A DNA stretch of 64,000 nucleotides from Porites lobata (taxonomy: Eukaryota > Cnidaria > Anthozoa > Scleractinia > Poritidae): positions 1,019,501 through 1,083,500 of the forward strand of contig CALNXK010000016.1 of the NCBI GenBank assembly GCA_942486035.1, given 5' to 3'. The notes under the pieces were generated by a model. That model saw only the letters and a list, made by a program, of their open reading frames with translations, was not told the origin of the DNA and did no database searches. The translations under genes were made by a program, and so were the position numbers. How positions within the stretch are numbered: the first letter of the stretch is position 1; each line of letters opens with the position of its first letter. Shown here piece by piece: positions 33,633-44,390 of this stretch.

Positions 33633-33857
33633 TTATTTGTTTATACAACAACCCACAAAAGGTTTGTAATTTTCACATGTTGGTATCTCAAATTAAGCCT
33701 AAATACCACTTCTCTAATCCAGTCAAATTGTAGAAACTTCTCATGTAGTAGTGTAAATCAAGAACTCAATGAAAAATGCATGGGAAAATGGGGAACAATG
33801 ACAAGACTAGCTAATTTTCAAAGTGTTTCATAAGGTGGATAGTGAGTGGCTCAATCT

Positions 33858-34481
33858 TTAAAATATGGGGCTTTCCCTTGCATGTATCTCTTCATGCTGC
33901 TTCCAGGTCGTTGACTTGCTAAAGCATTCATCGCAATACTTGCACCTATAAAAAACAGCCTTCATGTGAACTCGTTCGTGCCTCTTGCAATTTGATAACT
34001 GGTGAAAGCATTTATCACAATACTTGCATTTATAAGGCTTCACTTTTGTGTGAATTTGTTCATGAGTTTTGCAATGGGACATTTGGTTAAAGTATCTGTC
34101 ACAATAATTGCACTTGTAAGGTTTTACTCCAGTGTGAATTTGTTCGTGCCTCTTGCGATGAGTGGACGTATCAAAATGCTTCTCACAATATGTGCACTTG
34201 TGAGGTCTCAATCCCATGTGAATCTGTTCATGAGTATTGCGAGATGATGACTGGGTAAAAAACTTATCGCAATATTTGCATTTATAAGGTTTCACTTTAG
34301 TGTGGACACGTTCGTGGACCTTGCACTCTGAGGATGTTGCAAAACATGAACAACAATAGCCACACTTGTGACGCTTCTCCCCCTTTTTGGCCCTATTTTT
34401 TGTGATTGTTGGATGTAGTTCTTTTGTCTGGTTTGCTTCACTTTTAACCTCATATTCTGGTATTATGTCTTCACTTTCCAT
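33858..34481 (-). CDS. C2H2 zinc-finger protein with six fingers
   Basis: A 207-codon intact frame from ATG 34481; an in-frame TGA at 34491-34493 lies upstream, so this ATG is the first in frame unless splicing intervenes. After an acidic/basic leader of about 38 residues come six CxxC-x12-HxxxH fingers, from CGYCCSCF...HERVH to CKYCDECF...HEEIH. The linkers (TKVKPYK, MGLRPHK, TGVKPYK) are close to the TGEKPY type but with V, K or R in the glutamate position. The fingers share a YC pair and EQIH/ERVH ends, so they arose by internal duplication. A nuclear, sequence-specific DNA-binding factor is likely; no effector domain is visible, and earlier exons may exist. The protein is rich in Lys and His, and no orthologue could be named. 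Confidence 0.85.
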   Translation of the reverse strand: MESEDIIPEYEVKSEANQTKELHPTITKNRAKKGEKRHKCGYCCSCFATSSECKVHERVHTKVKPYKCKYCDKFFTQSSSRNTHEQIHMGLRPHKCTYCEKHFDTSTHRKRHEQIHTGVKPYKCNYCDRYFNQMSHCKTHEQIHTKVKPYKCKYCDKCFHQLSNCKRHERVHMKAVFYRCKYCDECFSKSTTWKQHEEIHARESPIF

Positions 34482-35597
34482 TACTCTTGATCACCAAGAG
34501 GAAATTCCATGAGAAGTAATAATTATTGAGTTTGTTGTTCCAGCTTTGTGTATAACATATCCTTTCCTCTCCAAATTAGCAAGTTTCTTGGAGGACGGAG
34601 TGAAGTGGATTGTCCCAGAAGTTCCATCTCATTGTGATCATTTTCTCTGCGAACAATAACAAGCAATAAAAGTTTATCATGAAGCTCCTTCAAGATTTCA
34701 AGTAGCAGTTTCCAGTCTATGTAAGCCAGTCATACACCAATCTTTCTTGAAAAACAAAAAAACAATCATCATCATCATCATCATCATCAAAATTACCATC
34801 ATTTAATATGGTTTTTACAATACCTAAATGGAAAATAGTCAAAGGCAACCATCAAGGTACCAAGATTTACTGATCACTTACAGATCTAGGGGTGGTTGAA
34901 TGTGAAAAGTCCCAACTGTATAATGCTTTGAGGGAGAAAATTGATTTTGGTATGGATAGGTAGATTATGAGAGGTGATCACACATGGAAGTTCCACTGTA
35001 GTTGAATGATACATATTCGACACCATCTGGGTGGCATTACAGAGTATGGTGATATTGACAATCAGCTAAGATTTCATAATCAATCATCCGATAAAGAACT
35101 TTGATTGAATCAACTGAAACTCTTCCATAATTTATTATCTCATTGCTTAACGTTTTTGATCAATGATCAATTTATTATTATACTCCATTAGATCACTTTA
35201 AGATCATGTATGTTGTTGACGTCTTCATTTTTTAATGGAACCAGGGGAACTTTGTGATTACTTTAGGCAAGCTAGCCAATCTATAAAAGAATATAAGGAT
35301 GTTAATAACTTACAAAGACATTTTATTGTCATCAGTTATGTTCAGCCTTATAAGGGTGTAAGTGCATAAAATATACTAATCTTACTGTTAAGGATCTTGA
35401 GTAGGATACAGTTCTTTTTCAAGATTTTACAAAGTTCTGAAGGATCCTGAGTAGGATGCAATCCTACTCAGGTTCCTAGGTTGCTGTTCTTAAACAGGAT
35501 CCTGTGAAATCTTGTAAAATCCTACAGGATCCTTCACATGATTTCAAACAGTAGTGCTATTCAGTTAAAGAGTAAGTAGACAATTTTCCCAAGTGTT
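34482..35597. other. Spacer 5' of the zinc-finger gene
   Basis: Contains an ATC microsatellite at 34765-34788 and a near-perfect palindrome at 35441-35477 (AGGATCCTGAGTAGGAT / ATCCTACTCAGGTTCCT). The latter is part of a larger GGATCCTG-rich foldback at about 35390-35535. The upstream region of the zinc-finger gene falls here; no promoter could be assigned. Confidence 0.5.
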
Positions 35598-35816
35598 AAC
35601 CCTTTAAGTCCCAATAGTGTCTAACATCAATTTTCTCCTAACGATATCCACACAATGTCAAGAGATTAGGTTATGAGAATTAATAAAATGATCACCTAAC
35701 AGAAAATGCCTTGATCTTTTATCAAATTCTCTCAACTTATTCTTGAAGGAAATGTATAGAGATCAGTTTGGAGAATTTGTATGTGGATATTGGGGCTTAA
35801 AAGGTTAACACACTTC
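35598..35816. mobile_element. MITE with TTAACCCTTTAAGYCCCAATA termini
   Basis: TTAACCCTTTAAGTCCCAAT at the left is mirrored by ATTGGGGCTTAAAAGGTTAA at the right. A half-copy lies at 30470-30605 and a diverged copy at about 61826-62027 (GAGCCCTAAG ... TTAGGGTTTAAAAGGTTAA). Conserved interior words are TTTTCTCCTAA and GGTTATGAGA. No coding capacity. Confidence 0.75.
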
Positions 35817-36466
35817 TTATCTGTATTGAATTGACTGGCAACATGGCCTCTTTGTACTGTCACGTGGATAGTTATACATAGCATATAACAACTTACGACC
35901 CTGATCATCATTTTGTCTCCGTGATTAATAACGCATGAAAAATGCTCGCCAAAAGTTTCTAAAGAAATTTTGCGTCATGCTTTTGCAAGGATACAAAGCA
36001 TCCCGCATCCCTACTAGTCTCTTTAGACCAGAATACCAAGACACTTGTAGAAACAATAGTTTCTTTCGTTGTTGTTCAAGGAAATGCAAATAATTAAGTG
36101 GCCGGGTATTCTGAAATCTAGCCGAAAGCCTTACCTTTAGAGGCAGATTAAAATCCTCAAGAGTTTCAGTGACTTTTCGCTATAACGGAGCAAAAGAACA
36201 GCTTTAGAATCGTAGATATGAAAACTTAAATATTGGACTCTTTATCGTCGAAGGGCAGCAGCCATTACAAGAATAAATGGTGCCCAGTCTTTTTTGCGGA
36301 GCGAAAAGGAACCTGGCCTGCTTGGAATTGGACATCATGGGAAGGACTACTGGAGGGGGGCTAGGAGGCGCAAGTAAAGCGATTTCATGCATGGAACGCC
36401 CAATAACTTGGATCATATTTCTGCATTTTATATCGGGCGGCAAGAGTTGACGAAAACTGATAAAAA
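35817..36466. other. Gene-free spacer
   Basis: No recognisable gene; the minus-strand frame 36204-36443 has no motif. Near 36354 there is a short G-run. Confidence 0.4.
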
Positions 36467-36883
36467 AAATACCTTATCGTTTACCACAAAATTGGCTTGG
36501 TGGACGCTTGTTTCACTATACAGCTTTTTGAGTCACTTTTTTCTGGCTGTTTACAGAAAGTGTTTATAGCAGTCAATCATATGTGTGCATTTACAAGTAG
36601 GTCTGAAATGAAACATCTGACGCAAGGGTTGTGCAGTTCGAATGCGCTCACGTTTCCAAAATGTTCAACTAATCGTTCGAAGAACAACTCCTTTATAACC
36701 ATGCCAATTCATTTGTGAAAAAAATCAGTAAAGGATTTTTGAATGGCATAGCTGTAACGGATTAGATACATTTAAATAGTTAGTTAACATATTGGCAGTG
36801 TGCGCGAATTTGAATTGCGCAATGCTCACGTAGTTTCATACTTGCTTCGTTTGGACCACGTGACCCGAAACGCTTTGGCCGTG
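36467..36883. repeat. Dispersed repeat, copy 1 of 2
   Basis: From AATACCTTATCGTTTACCAC to CACGTGACCCGAAACGCTTT, this closely matches 47584-47993 in the same orientation; differences are a few substitutions and small indels such as an extra CTGGCTGTT near 36542. Beyond its right end it runs on into GCAGAATAATGAGGCCTAGG, shared with 26950. Neither copy codes for anything recognisable. Confidence 0.8.
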
Positions 36884-38108
36884 CAGAATAATGAGGCCTA
36901 GGGACTAGGCATGTTTCATACCTCAGCTGAAAGCTGGTAGAATTGAAGGAGGGAAAGAGTGTTGGCTTAACAAAAAAGGTCACACGTGGAAATTCGATGT
37001 ATTAGCCTTCAATCACTTTTTGTGAAAACACTGTTAACTACAGTGGTACCCTAGGGGCTGCTCTTCAGTTCTACTGTCCCCAATGTTCCTCTGTCATAAA
37101 ATCCAAGATGGCGGCTTCAACAATGCCAACAAAAACAAGCAGCTTTAATTCGCCCACCCAAAATACGCCTGCACTGCACGCTATGTTCTTGACAATTAAT
37201 TTCTTAAAAAGTGAAGGCACGTCATGCTTACGACTGATTTTGTATTTTTCAAAAGATGCATATTTAACATATTGTATTGCAAAATAGGAATATGCATAAA
37301 TTTTGAGTACAAAGGTCTTTTTCCTTTCCTTTTTGGCCACTGGACTTCTTCATGCGCATGTGTATCTTTTTTTATGTTATTTCAGCCACGAGAGAATTGT
37401 CTACCTCATTTCCTCTTGATTTTAACCATAAACATGGACCTGGGTATTACGTTTCAAAGGTTTCTAAGACATATTTGAAGTTAATTTCATATATTCTATA
37501 TACAGCCAATTCAAACCGCAATAAGTTGTAAATTTAAATACCTTTCATAATGAATGCACTTTATACGCCGAGCTTGACGGGACAATCTACAGAATATTTA
37601 GTAAAGCAATCAAATATTACTACTTTTTAATCGAGTTTTTCCACACTCTTAAACCAATGGTTAAATATTCAAGGCACATTTATCAATTGGGTTTTTGTTA
37701 AGATTACCCGGGTTCTAGGGAGAGAGGGCTAAATATCGGAGAGATTCCATTTTCACCGAGAAGGCGGGGCCCAGGCTACTCCCTTCTAAACTTTCTAATC
37801 CTGTAAGGATAGGTGGCCTGTAGACGAATTGTAGCAGCATGTTTCTGATGTTTTTCTAACTTGGAGTAACGGAAGCGAAGTTTGTACGACAACGACTATC
37901 CCCGTTAAAGAATTTCGTCAGTCTGATTTTGTTACCTACGCCCACAAAAAAGTTGAGTTAATAAGAGCCTGAAGAGATCCTTAAAATTGATAAGATTGGT
38001 AATGAGCTGGTTATTGTGTAATTTCAAAGACCCCACCAAAGTGGAACCCCCTGGAGAGTAAATATATTTTTTAATTAAAGATTATCTAACGTATAATATA
38101 TAGACGAT
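36884..38108. other. Gene-free spacer
   Basis: No supported gene. AT-rich; frames at 37071-37478 have no motifs. Confidence 0.4.
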
Positions 38109-38327
38109 ATGACACAAGTCTATAAGATAAAATTAAAACTATCAGAAAACCAAACAAGGAATCTTTCTCGGGCTTTTTATCAGAGAGAGACAATTGTTCT
38201 TAGATTAGAAAGCAACATGCTTTCCTGAAGTGCTACACTATATGTTCCATTAAATATTGTGAATACCAAACAAAAACTCGGACTTGGTGTTTCAAAAAAA
38301 GGAAAAAGCCGTCGAGTGAAGAAATAA
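38109..38327 (+). pseudogene. Small Polinton/adintovirus-associated ORF, interrupted
   Basis: A frame from ATG 38109 to TAA 38325 with one internal TGA at 38226. It begins MTQVYKIKLKLSENQ and includes RETIVLRLES, with a basic tail GVSKKGKSRR. Small basic ORFs with this kind of leader accompany Polinton-like elements in invertebrate genomes; a core or minor capsid role is a guess. It lies just ahead of, and partly overlaps, the integrase remains on the same strand. Confidence 0.5.
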
Positions 38328-39066
38328 GTTGGCAACAGCAATTAGCAGATGAATTACATAAACCCATAAAGCGCAACTTTACTCGGCGGCGCGTTATTCC
38401 AAACGGTATCGACAAAATTTGGTGCTCTGATCTGGTTGAAATGCAGCAATTCAGGAAATGGAATAAGGGTTAAAGATATCTTCTCAGGGTGTTAGATCTG
38501 TTCTCTAAATATGGCTGAATTATTCCGTTGAAAGACAAAAACGGAGAGACTGTCACACAAGCATTCAAAACCATCTTTGAAGAGAACCGAAAACCACAAT
38601 AACTATGGACTGACAAAGGCAAGGAATATTATAACAAAAACCTGAAATACCTATTGCAACAGCATAATAAAACACTATTACTCAACCGAGAATGAGGAGA
38701 AATCTAGTGTTTGTGAAAGATGGAACCGTACAATCAAAAACAGTGTATTTAGACATACTACCAAAAATACTGAAGCAGTATAATAACACTAAGCACAGTT
38801 CCATTAAAATGACACCTGTAGAAGCCAGTAAAAAGAAGAATGAAAGTACCGTGTATTTCAATCTATATGGTAATATGGAGCAGTTGTTATCTAAACCTAG
38901 GTTCAAGATTGGTGATTAAGTTAGGATAAGTAAATAAAAAAGAAAGGTGTTTGATGAAGGCTACACACCTAATTGGACTGAAGAGATATTCCTGGTCGAT
39001 AAAATCCAACCCACAAATCCAATTACCTACAGGTCAAAGGATCTCAACAACGAGGAGATACGCTGA
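38324..39066 (+). pseudogene. Polinton/Maverick-type integrase, decayed
   Basis: Retroviral-like (rve) DDE integrase remains spread over at least two frames with several stops. The three catalytic positions are still visible: Asp in WCSDLVEMQ near 38420, Asp in LWTDKGKEYYN near 38603-38635, and Glu in CERWNRTIK near 38715, in a different frame. Downstream KYNNTKHSSI-like (QYNNTKHSSIKMTPVEAS at about 38777-38830) and a C-terminal chromo/SH3-like segment (GYTPNWTEEIFLVD) are typical of Polinton integrases. Integrases of this type insert the element into host DNA. This copy is inactive; described only, not reconstructed. Confidence 0.8.
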
Positions 39067-39098
39067 AGGATTTACAAGATTTATCTAACTAATATATA

Positions 39099-39368
39099 AT
39101 GGCTGATTATATTGTAAAATGTGTTGAAAAACTGCATTCAGATATTTGCGATAAAGAATATGAACTTGATGAGCTATATGATAAAATCCGCGAAGTGGAG
39201 GAAGATCTTGTTGCAATGAGGCACAAACGATCTCTGATGAAAATATATTTGAAAAAGTTGAAAGAAATGGATGACAACATAACACTGGCTGATCTTCTTC
39301 ATGCAATTTGTACTGATATCATGAATGACAGCTATAAAAACTATTTGAATGTGATCAAGAAAGAGTGA
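39099..39368 (+). CDS. Coiled-coil ORF of the Polinton-like element
   Basis: An uninterrupted 89-codon frame 33 bp after the integrase remains. It is almost entirely helical and charged, with heptad-like segments (ELDELYDKIREVEEDL, IYLKKLKEMDDN). No family is recognised. Being the only unbroken frame in the element, it is either chance survival or recent decay of its neighbours. Confidence 0.5.
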   Translation: MADYIVKCVEKLHSDICDKEYELDELYDKIREVEEDLVAMRHKRSLMKIYLKKLKEMDDNITLADLLHAICTDIMNDSYKNYLNVIKKE

Positions 39369-39499
39369 TTTTGATATAATATATAACAAGTGGGTTCATG
39401 TAGTGTATACTGTCTTTTTGCCATCATGGCCAAAAACATTCTTTGCTTCTGGCTGTTGAAACCAAAACTATTTAAAAGTAAATTATATATACTATAGTA

Positions 39500-40333
39500 A
39501 TGACAATGATAGAAAAAGAATTCACGAATAATGAGTTTGAAATTGAATTGATTTCATATATTGATACCAAACAAAATATCTGGTTTAAGGCAAAAGATAT
39601 TGCCAAAATCCTCGGATACATTCATACGGATCAAGCTTTGAGAAAACATATCGACTCTGAGAATAGAAAAAGCTACCCCGTCAAAACGAAGGGTCAGGTC
39701 CGCTGGTCTACTTTCATAAATGAATCAGGTTTTTATTCTCTGGTTTTGTCTTTAAAATTAGAAACTGCTAAAAAATTCAAGCATTTGGTTACATCCCTAG
39801 TACTGCCTTCAATCAGAAAATATGGGCAATACAAACTGTTTGACAATCCAAACAACAATATGTCCTAAATAGAAAATAAAACCGATCTTCACTGCAAAGT
39901 AGTGCAATACATCAGGCGTTTTTATCCTGAGGCTATCATGACTGCCTTGCTTGGTAAGGACCAAGATACACCAAAAAAACGTATCAACTGATGGCGCAAA
40001 GGATATATGAAAGGACAGCCTGACGTCATTACAGCAAATTATCACAAAGAGTATACTGGCCTCTGCATTGAATTCAAAAGCCCCACAAATAATTACCAGA
40101 TTAGTGAAACTCAAAGAGAAATGAAAAGTCGGTATAAGCAAAATGGATACACATTCCTCATATCAAATGATTATGACCATATCATCACCTATCTGAATAA
40201 ACACATGATGGGAGTGCGTATTCCATGCAGATACTGCTCCAATCAATTCTGGGCAAATGAAACGTATAAAATACATCTCCAAAGTATGAGAATATTTTCA
40301 CAAAATATAAAACAAAATTTAGTTCTTATCTAA
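39500..40333 (+). pseudogene. Bro-N plus VRR-NUC-like nuclease gene, interrupted
   Basis: The first part, 39500-39868, is open and reads WFKAKDIAKILGY, then GFYSLVLSLKLETAKKF and LPSIRKYGQY, the pattern of the Bro-N (antirepressor/KilA-like) DNA-binding domain of viruses and mobile elements. After a TAA (39866-39868) the same frame goes on with HCKVVQYIRRFYPEA, a TGA near 39990, and then GQPDVITANYHKEY and GLCIEFKSP, which fit a VRR-NUC/PD-(D/E)xK nuclease (the D and the E-x-K). It ends with a possible zinc knuckle (CRYCSNQF). The two parts were probably one protein. Described, not reconstructed. Confidence 0.72.
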
Positions 40334-40369
40334 AGTTTCCATAAAATGTAAATATATATTTTATGGAAT

Positions 40370-40970
40370 CATTTTTAAATCTGGTGGAACCAGTTTTATC
40401 ACCATGTATATTCCACCAAATGGAAAAATAGCAATATCTACGCGAAAATTAAATCATGAATATGGCCTTGCATCAAACATCAATCAAAAACAGTCCAAAA
40501 AGACATAAGAATTGCACTTAGATCTGCGTTATAGCAATTAAGCCTTTACAAAGAATCAAGAGCTCCAGACCATGGATTTTTGCCTTGTACTGGAGTAATA
40601 CCAGGTACATGCCATATTGATGATGATTGGACTTATAAAGGAGCCATTTTACCTGAACCAGAAGAAGTTATTACAAAAAGCACAATATATATGTGACAAG
40701 ACATTTCACCTTGAACCAATACTAAAAACGTATAAAAAGAAACTCATTGAAGATCCAATAACTGATAAAAAAATGGAAATGATTGAAAGAGGCGATGTGG
40801 ATAAACTAGATTTTAGTTGTGAAAAAATAACTAATGATTATTCACACATGATTATAACAGATGAAGCCAAATATCAATCCTATATAAAAGTACAAACAAA
40901 AACAAAAATACTATATAGTAAACAGTTATACAAATATGGAGACATGATTGGATTAAAATATTATTAATTT
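40370..40970 (+). pseudogene. eRF1-like gene remains in the Polinton-like element
   Basis: Broken over at least three frames. Frame one reads GGTSFITMYIPPNGKI and LNHEYGLASNI, matching the N-terminal decoding domain of eukaryotic/archaeal release factor 1 up to the position of the NIKS anticodon-like motif, here NINQ. A second frame has LYKESRAPDHGFLPCTGV and LPEPEEV, and the third has the YICDKTFHLEPI block that corresponds to the start of eRF1 domain 2. The last frame continues to a stop at 40965-40967. The GGQ catalytic loop was not seen. eRF1 homologues are known in some large DNA viruses; presence beside a Polinton integrase is unusual. The link to the element rests on shared strand, spacing and AT-rich style. 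Confidence 0.62.
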
Positions 40971-41321
40971 CAGGAAAACCCCCGAAACTAAATACCAGGA
41001 ATCCCAAGGTTAAACCATATAGTGATACCGAAATAATGCAAAATGGTCTCGTTCCACCATGCCCTATACTAGTTGCCTAGTGACAGCGTATTTGTTTTTA
41101 AACAAATATCTGTGATTATTAACATAGAGTGCAAATATTTGCTTCAGATGTTGTCGATAAAACTCAAATGATGTCCTTGTTAACAATGAACAAGGGCGTA
41201 CAAGGGAACAAATTCGCAAGAAAAAAACGCATTTGACGCAAAAAGATACGTAGCGTCACAGGTTTTCATTAGTCCGTTCCAAAAGGAACTCACTGCGTCG
41301 CGTCTCATCTTAATTCTTACG
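40971..41321. other. Junction between the Polinton remains and FREP A
   Basis: 41100-41270 is the start of a block duplicated at 50400-50520 (ATTTGCTTCAGATGTTGTCG / ATTTGCTTAAGATTTTGTCG). It marks the left edge of the FREP duplication unit and probably includes the promoter and 5'UTR of FREP A. No TATA box was assigned. Confidence 0.5.
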
Positions 41322-41555
41322 ATGGCTTGTATGTCTGTGACTTTTTGTTGGAGTTTGGTGACCTTCTATGTCTTGGTGAAGACCCAGGCTTTACCTACAA
41401 ACCATCTTGTCAATTCGACCTCAACAACTCCAATAGGTACCCAGCATTGCAATAATGACCCAACATTGCAACAATGTTGAAAGAAATAAAGGAACAACTG
41501 GGTCAGTTACAAACCGATATCAATATCCTAAAAGGAAACAACTCTAATGAGAATG
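41322..41555 (+). pseudogene. FREP A exon 1, frameshifted (signal peptide and coiled coil)
   Basis: ATG 41322 opens a leader with a hydrophobic core (MACMSVTFCWSLVTFYVLVK) and then TQHCNN, as in the C and D genes. Relative to those, about 25 bp coding for the YFYEAPNEKIA stretch are missing or altered, so the frame stops at TGA 41478. The second half of the exon (MLKEIKEQLGQLQTDINILK) is preserved in another frame and ends at a donor AATG|GTATGA. As it stands FREP A cannot join signal peptide to fibrinogen domain, unless another first exon exists. Confidence 0.75.
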
Positions 41556-42216
41556 GTATGAATTCCTTTTAATCTGTATTCCTAGTCTAGATTTTTTATC
41601 AATATTTATTGTCTTGCAAACCCTCAGATATCATGGGCCAGATAAGAAAATAGCGCTGTAAAGGGAGGGTTTTCTTGGTAGATTAGTCTGGGACGCGGAT
41701 TGGAATCAAAGGAATTTGGTCTAGAATATCAAATCTTTCATGGGCAATCAATTAATCAGTTTTCTCTGCACCCTCTCTGGTTCAGTCATTGCCTGAGTCA
41801 TGGTGAATCCTACTATAATATGTTAAGAATTAGTTTAAAAATTAATCTCAGAGTTCTAGTAGCAGAAGGCTACCTCACCACATCAGAATTAATAAAAGAA
41901 AACCAGAGATTTCAATTGGCTACGTAACACGAAATAATCAGCTGAAGGAGTCAATATGTACAAAAACAAAATTAGTCTAAACCTAGTTCACTGGTATAGA
42001 GCCAATTGTAGTGTAATGCTGTCACCTTATATGGCATTGTATTGTGTAAACTTAAGGTCCCGGATTTGCGACCAAGAGGTGAGCTTGTAATAAATGTCAT
42101 TTTGATCAACTCCTGATTCCTCCTTAAACAGCAACTCTACACTACTGACAGAAAAAAGTAAAACGATTCTTTTTATCAAGAAGTCCCATAATAGACGTTG
42201 ACTCCTTAACCCTTTA

Positions 42217-42916
42217 CAGTCAAACCAGGTCAAGCGTTCCCGTCGCTAACGAACTAATGAATTCATTCACGGAAAAATGATTTCGTTTGTTGATTCAATA
42301 ATCCATTCATAAAATAAACAATCCAATAGTCATATTTAGCCTCGATTCCATAATCGAATGTTGATTCGATTACTGTTTTTTTGAAAAATTACACTTTCCA
42401 CAAGTTGACCTCAGAATTTTGTTTTTTCCTTTTTTTTTTCTGAGAGTCGAGTGCTGGCAAGTTCTGAAGTTCAAACCCAAACAAACTGTTACATGTACGG
42501 CCAGTTTGCATAATCAGTGCAACAGACCTAGGCCTGACCCCTTAGAAAACACGACGGTCAAACTGAGGTCAGTGTATGTGCGGTGATTGGTGGATTTCGA
42601 TCCTCGGCCTTTGTCAGTTTCTTTGCGTTTGCGGTCTGTCTATTCTAGCTGTTATTTTGATTAAAGGCAATGAAAAACGCAATCGTAAACGGCAGGAAAA
42701 GGGAAGCAAATACGATTGAACACAACAGACAAGAATAAAGAACAGGTAGATTTTGTTCATAAACCAAATCAACATTTGATTATTGAATCGAGGTACAATT
42801 TGACCGTTGGATTATTCATTTTATGAATGGATTATTGAATCAACAAACGAAATCATTTTTCCATTAATGAATTCATTAGTTTGTTAGCGACGGGAACGCT
42901 TGACCTGGTTTGACTG
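42217..42916. mobile_element. Tc1/mariner-like MITE with long TIRs and TA duplication
   Basis: Ends are CAGTCAAACCAGGTCAAGCG and its reverse complement, flanked by TA at 42215-42216 and at 42917-42918. The inverted repeats run about 105 bp, including GAATTCATT, GAAATCATTTTTCC and TGAATCAACAAACG. The paralogous intron of FREP B lacks it (the sequence goes straight from TTGACTCCTTAA to ATAAAGTTTTGGTGTACAG near 51158). No transposase is encoded. Confidence 0.8.
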
Positions 42917-43033
42917 TAAACCCTAACGTCAAAATTCAAATTCTCATTTGTTATCCCGATACGTTTTCAATAGAAGGAGTGGGAGAATTTGTTGAAGTGT
43001 CAATTAGATTCATCTTGTATGATCATGTTCTTA

Positions 43034-43216
43034 ATAGGCCATTTTCACGATGACGACATTTGACTACAACTACCAGAATTCATTTCGTTTTTGCTTTCTT
43101 ATTTAAATTTGTCAATGCCGCTGAACAGAACAATAGCTCTAATTTGCACAAGAAAACAACAAACTAAAGGATTCTGGTAGTTGTAGTCAAATGACGTCAT
43201 CGTGCAATTGTCCTAT
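43034..43216. mobile_element. 183 bp foldback MITE
   Basis: Left ATAGGCCATTTTCACGATGA and right TCATCGTGCAATTGTCCTAT are near-complementary. The match continues inward through CATTTGACTACAACTACCAG and CTGGTAGTTGTAGTCAAATG, making arms of about 48 bp. Confidence 0.8.
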
Positions 43217-43930
43217 TCTCATGACCACTCTGTTTTACTTTTATAAAGCAATGTTATTACAAGGAGAAATTTGACGCTGATCACTCTTAGGATTAATGGA
43301 GATTTGGTGTACAGTCAACTCTCATCAAGACGGAGACCTTTGGAACGGGCACTTAGTACCCGCCCCGGGGGGGAATTCCCTTGTATAAGCCATCGGGCTG
43401 GGTTTTTGCGACGTTTTGGTCTGAAAACGGGTATACACTTTCCCCATTTTGGTCTGGAATCAGGTATGGTTTTCGAGGGAACTACGGGAGTGTGTGAACT
43501 TATTCATCGTTTCTATTCCAAATGAGTACACGAAAGAAAGAGAAATATGCGGATTCGAAATGGATTTGAAGAGTTTTTTGTTTGCCCTCTTATCTAAGTA
43601 ATGATAACATAATTTCTGCCTAAAGGCCAGGTCTAAAAAAGGGGTATGGATTTTAGAGGTCTGGTCTGAAAACGGGTGTGAAAGATTGTGAAAGATTATA
43701 TTTTTTTGGTCTGAAATAGGGTCAGGATTTGGAGAACCGGGCGGCACACCCTCACCAAGAATTTTCAGGATAACCCTTCGCCCCCCGGGGTACCCGTCTT
43801 AAAGAGATTTCTGTCTTATAGAAAGTCAAATAAAGGGAGTAAACAAAGGCAGGGACCAACTCTAGGTGTCCGTTTTATAGAGGTGTCCTTAAGAGAGAGT
43901 CTATTGTAACAGTAATCACTTTCTGAACAG

Positions 43931-44311
43931 CTAAAGAGCAGAACTGTGCTCAACTTTACAAAGCTGGGGAAAGAATCAGTGGTGTTTATACAATCGACCC
44001 TGATGGTCAAGGTGCATTTGATGTGTTCTGCGACCAAACAACAACCGGAGGGGGGTGGACAGTGTTCCAAAAGAGACTGGACGGCTCGGTTGATTTCTAC
44101 CGCGGCTGGGCTGATTACAAGCGAGGGTTTGGTAACCTGAATGGCGAGTTTTGGCTTGGATTGGACAAGATTAACCGGCTGACCAAATCAAATAACAGGC
44201 TTCGAGTTGATCTGGAGGACACTACAGGCAAAACCGCTTACGCTGAATACGACATGTTTGCTGTTACAAGCGAGAGGACTAAGTACCAGCTTAGTTTAGG
44301 AACTTATTCAG
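43931..44311 (+). CDS. FREP A exon 2: first part of fibrinogen C-terminal domain
   Basis: Phase-1 exon of 381 bp between CTGAACAG|CT and TTCAG|GTGAAC. It encodes KEQNCAQLYKAGERISGVYT through DVFCDQTTTGGGWTVFQKRL, FYRGWADYKRGFG, FWLGLDKINRL and the strand QLSLGTYSG. These are the N-terminal and central segments of a fibrinogen-related domain, with the first disulphide pair (NCA and FCD). It has one more codon (GAG) than the three paralogous exons. Such domains in secreted FREPs, ficolins and tachylectins bind acetylated sugars. The frame is intact even though exon 1 is broken. Confidence 0.9.
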
Positions 44312-44390
44312 GTGAACTAATGACACATCGCCCCCCCTCCCCGCCCAAAAAAAAAATTGCATTCAGTGTTTTATTATTATCGTTTAGGAA

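Larger units (their letters stand above)
41556..43930 (+). other. FREP A intron 1
   Basis: Alignable with 50575-51756 of FREP B apart from insertions. It carries two listed MITEs (42217-42916, 43034-43216) and the block ACGGAGACCTTTGGAACGGG...TACCCGCC also found at 51203. The stretch 41640-41940 is nearly identical to 50660-50970 although non-coding. Confidence 0.6.

Noticed and set aside
37071..37340. Minus-strand 89-codon frame
   Set aside because: No recognisable domain, low-complexity Lys/Phe-rich composition and no supporting structure nearby.
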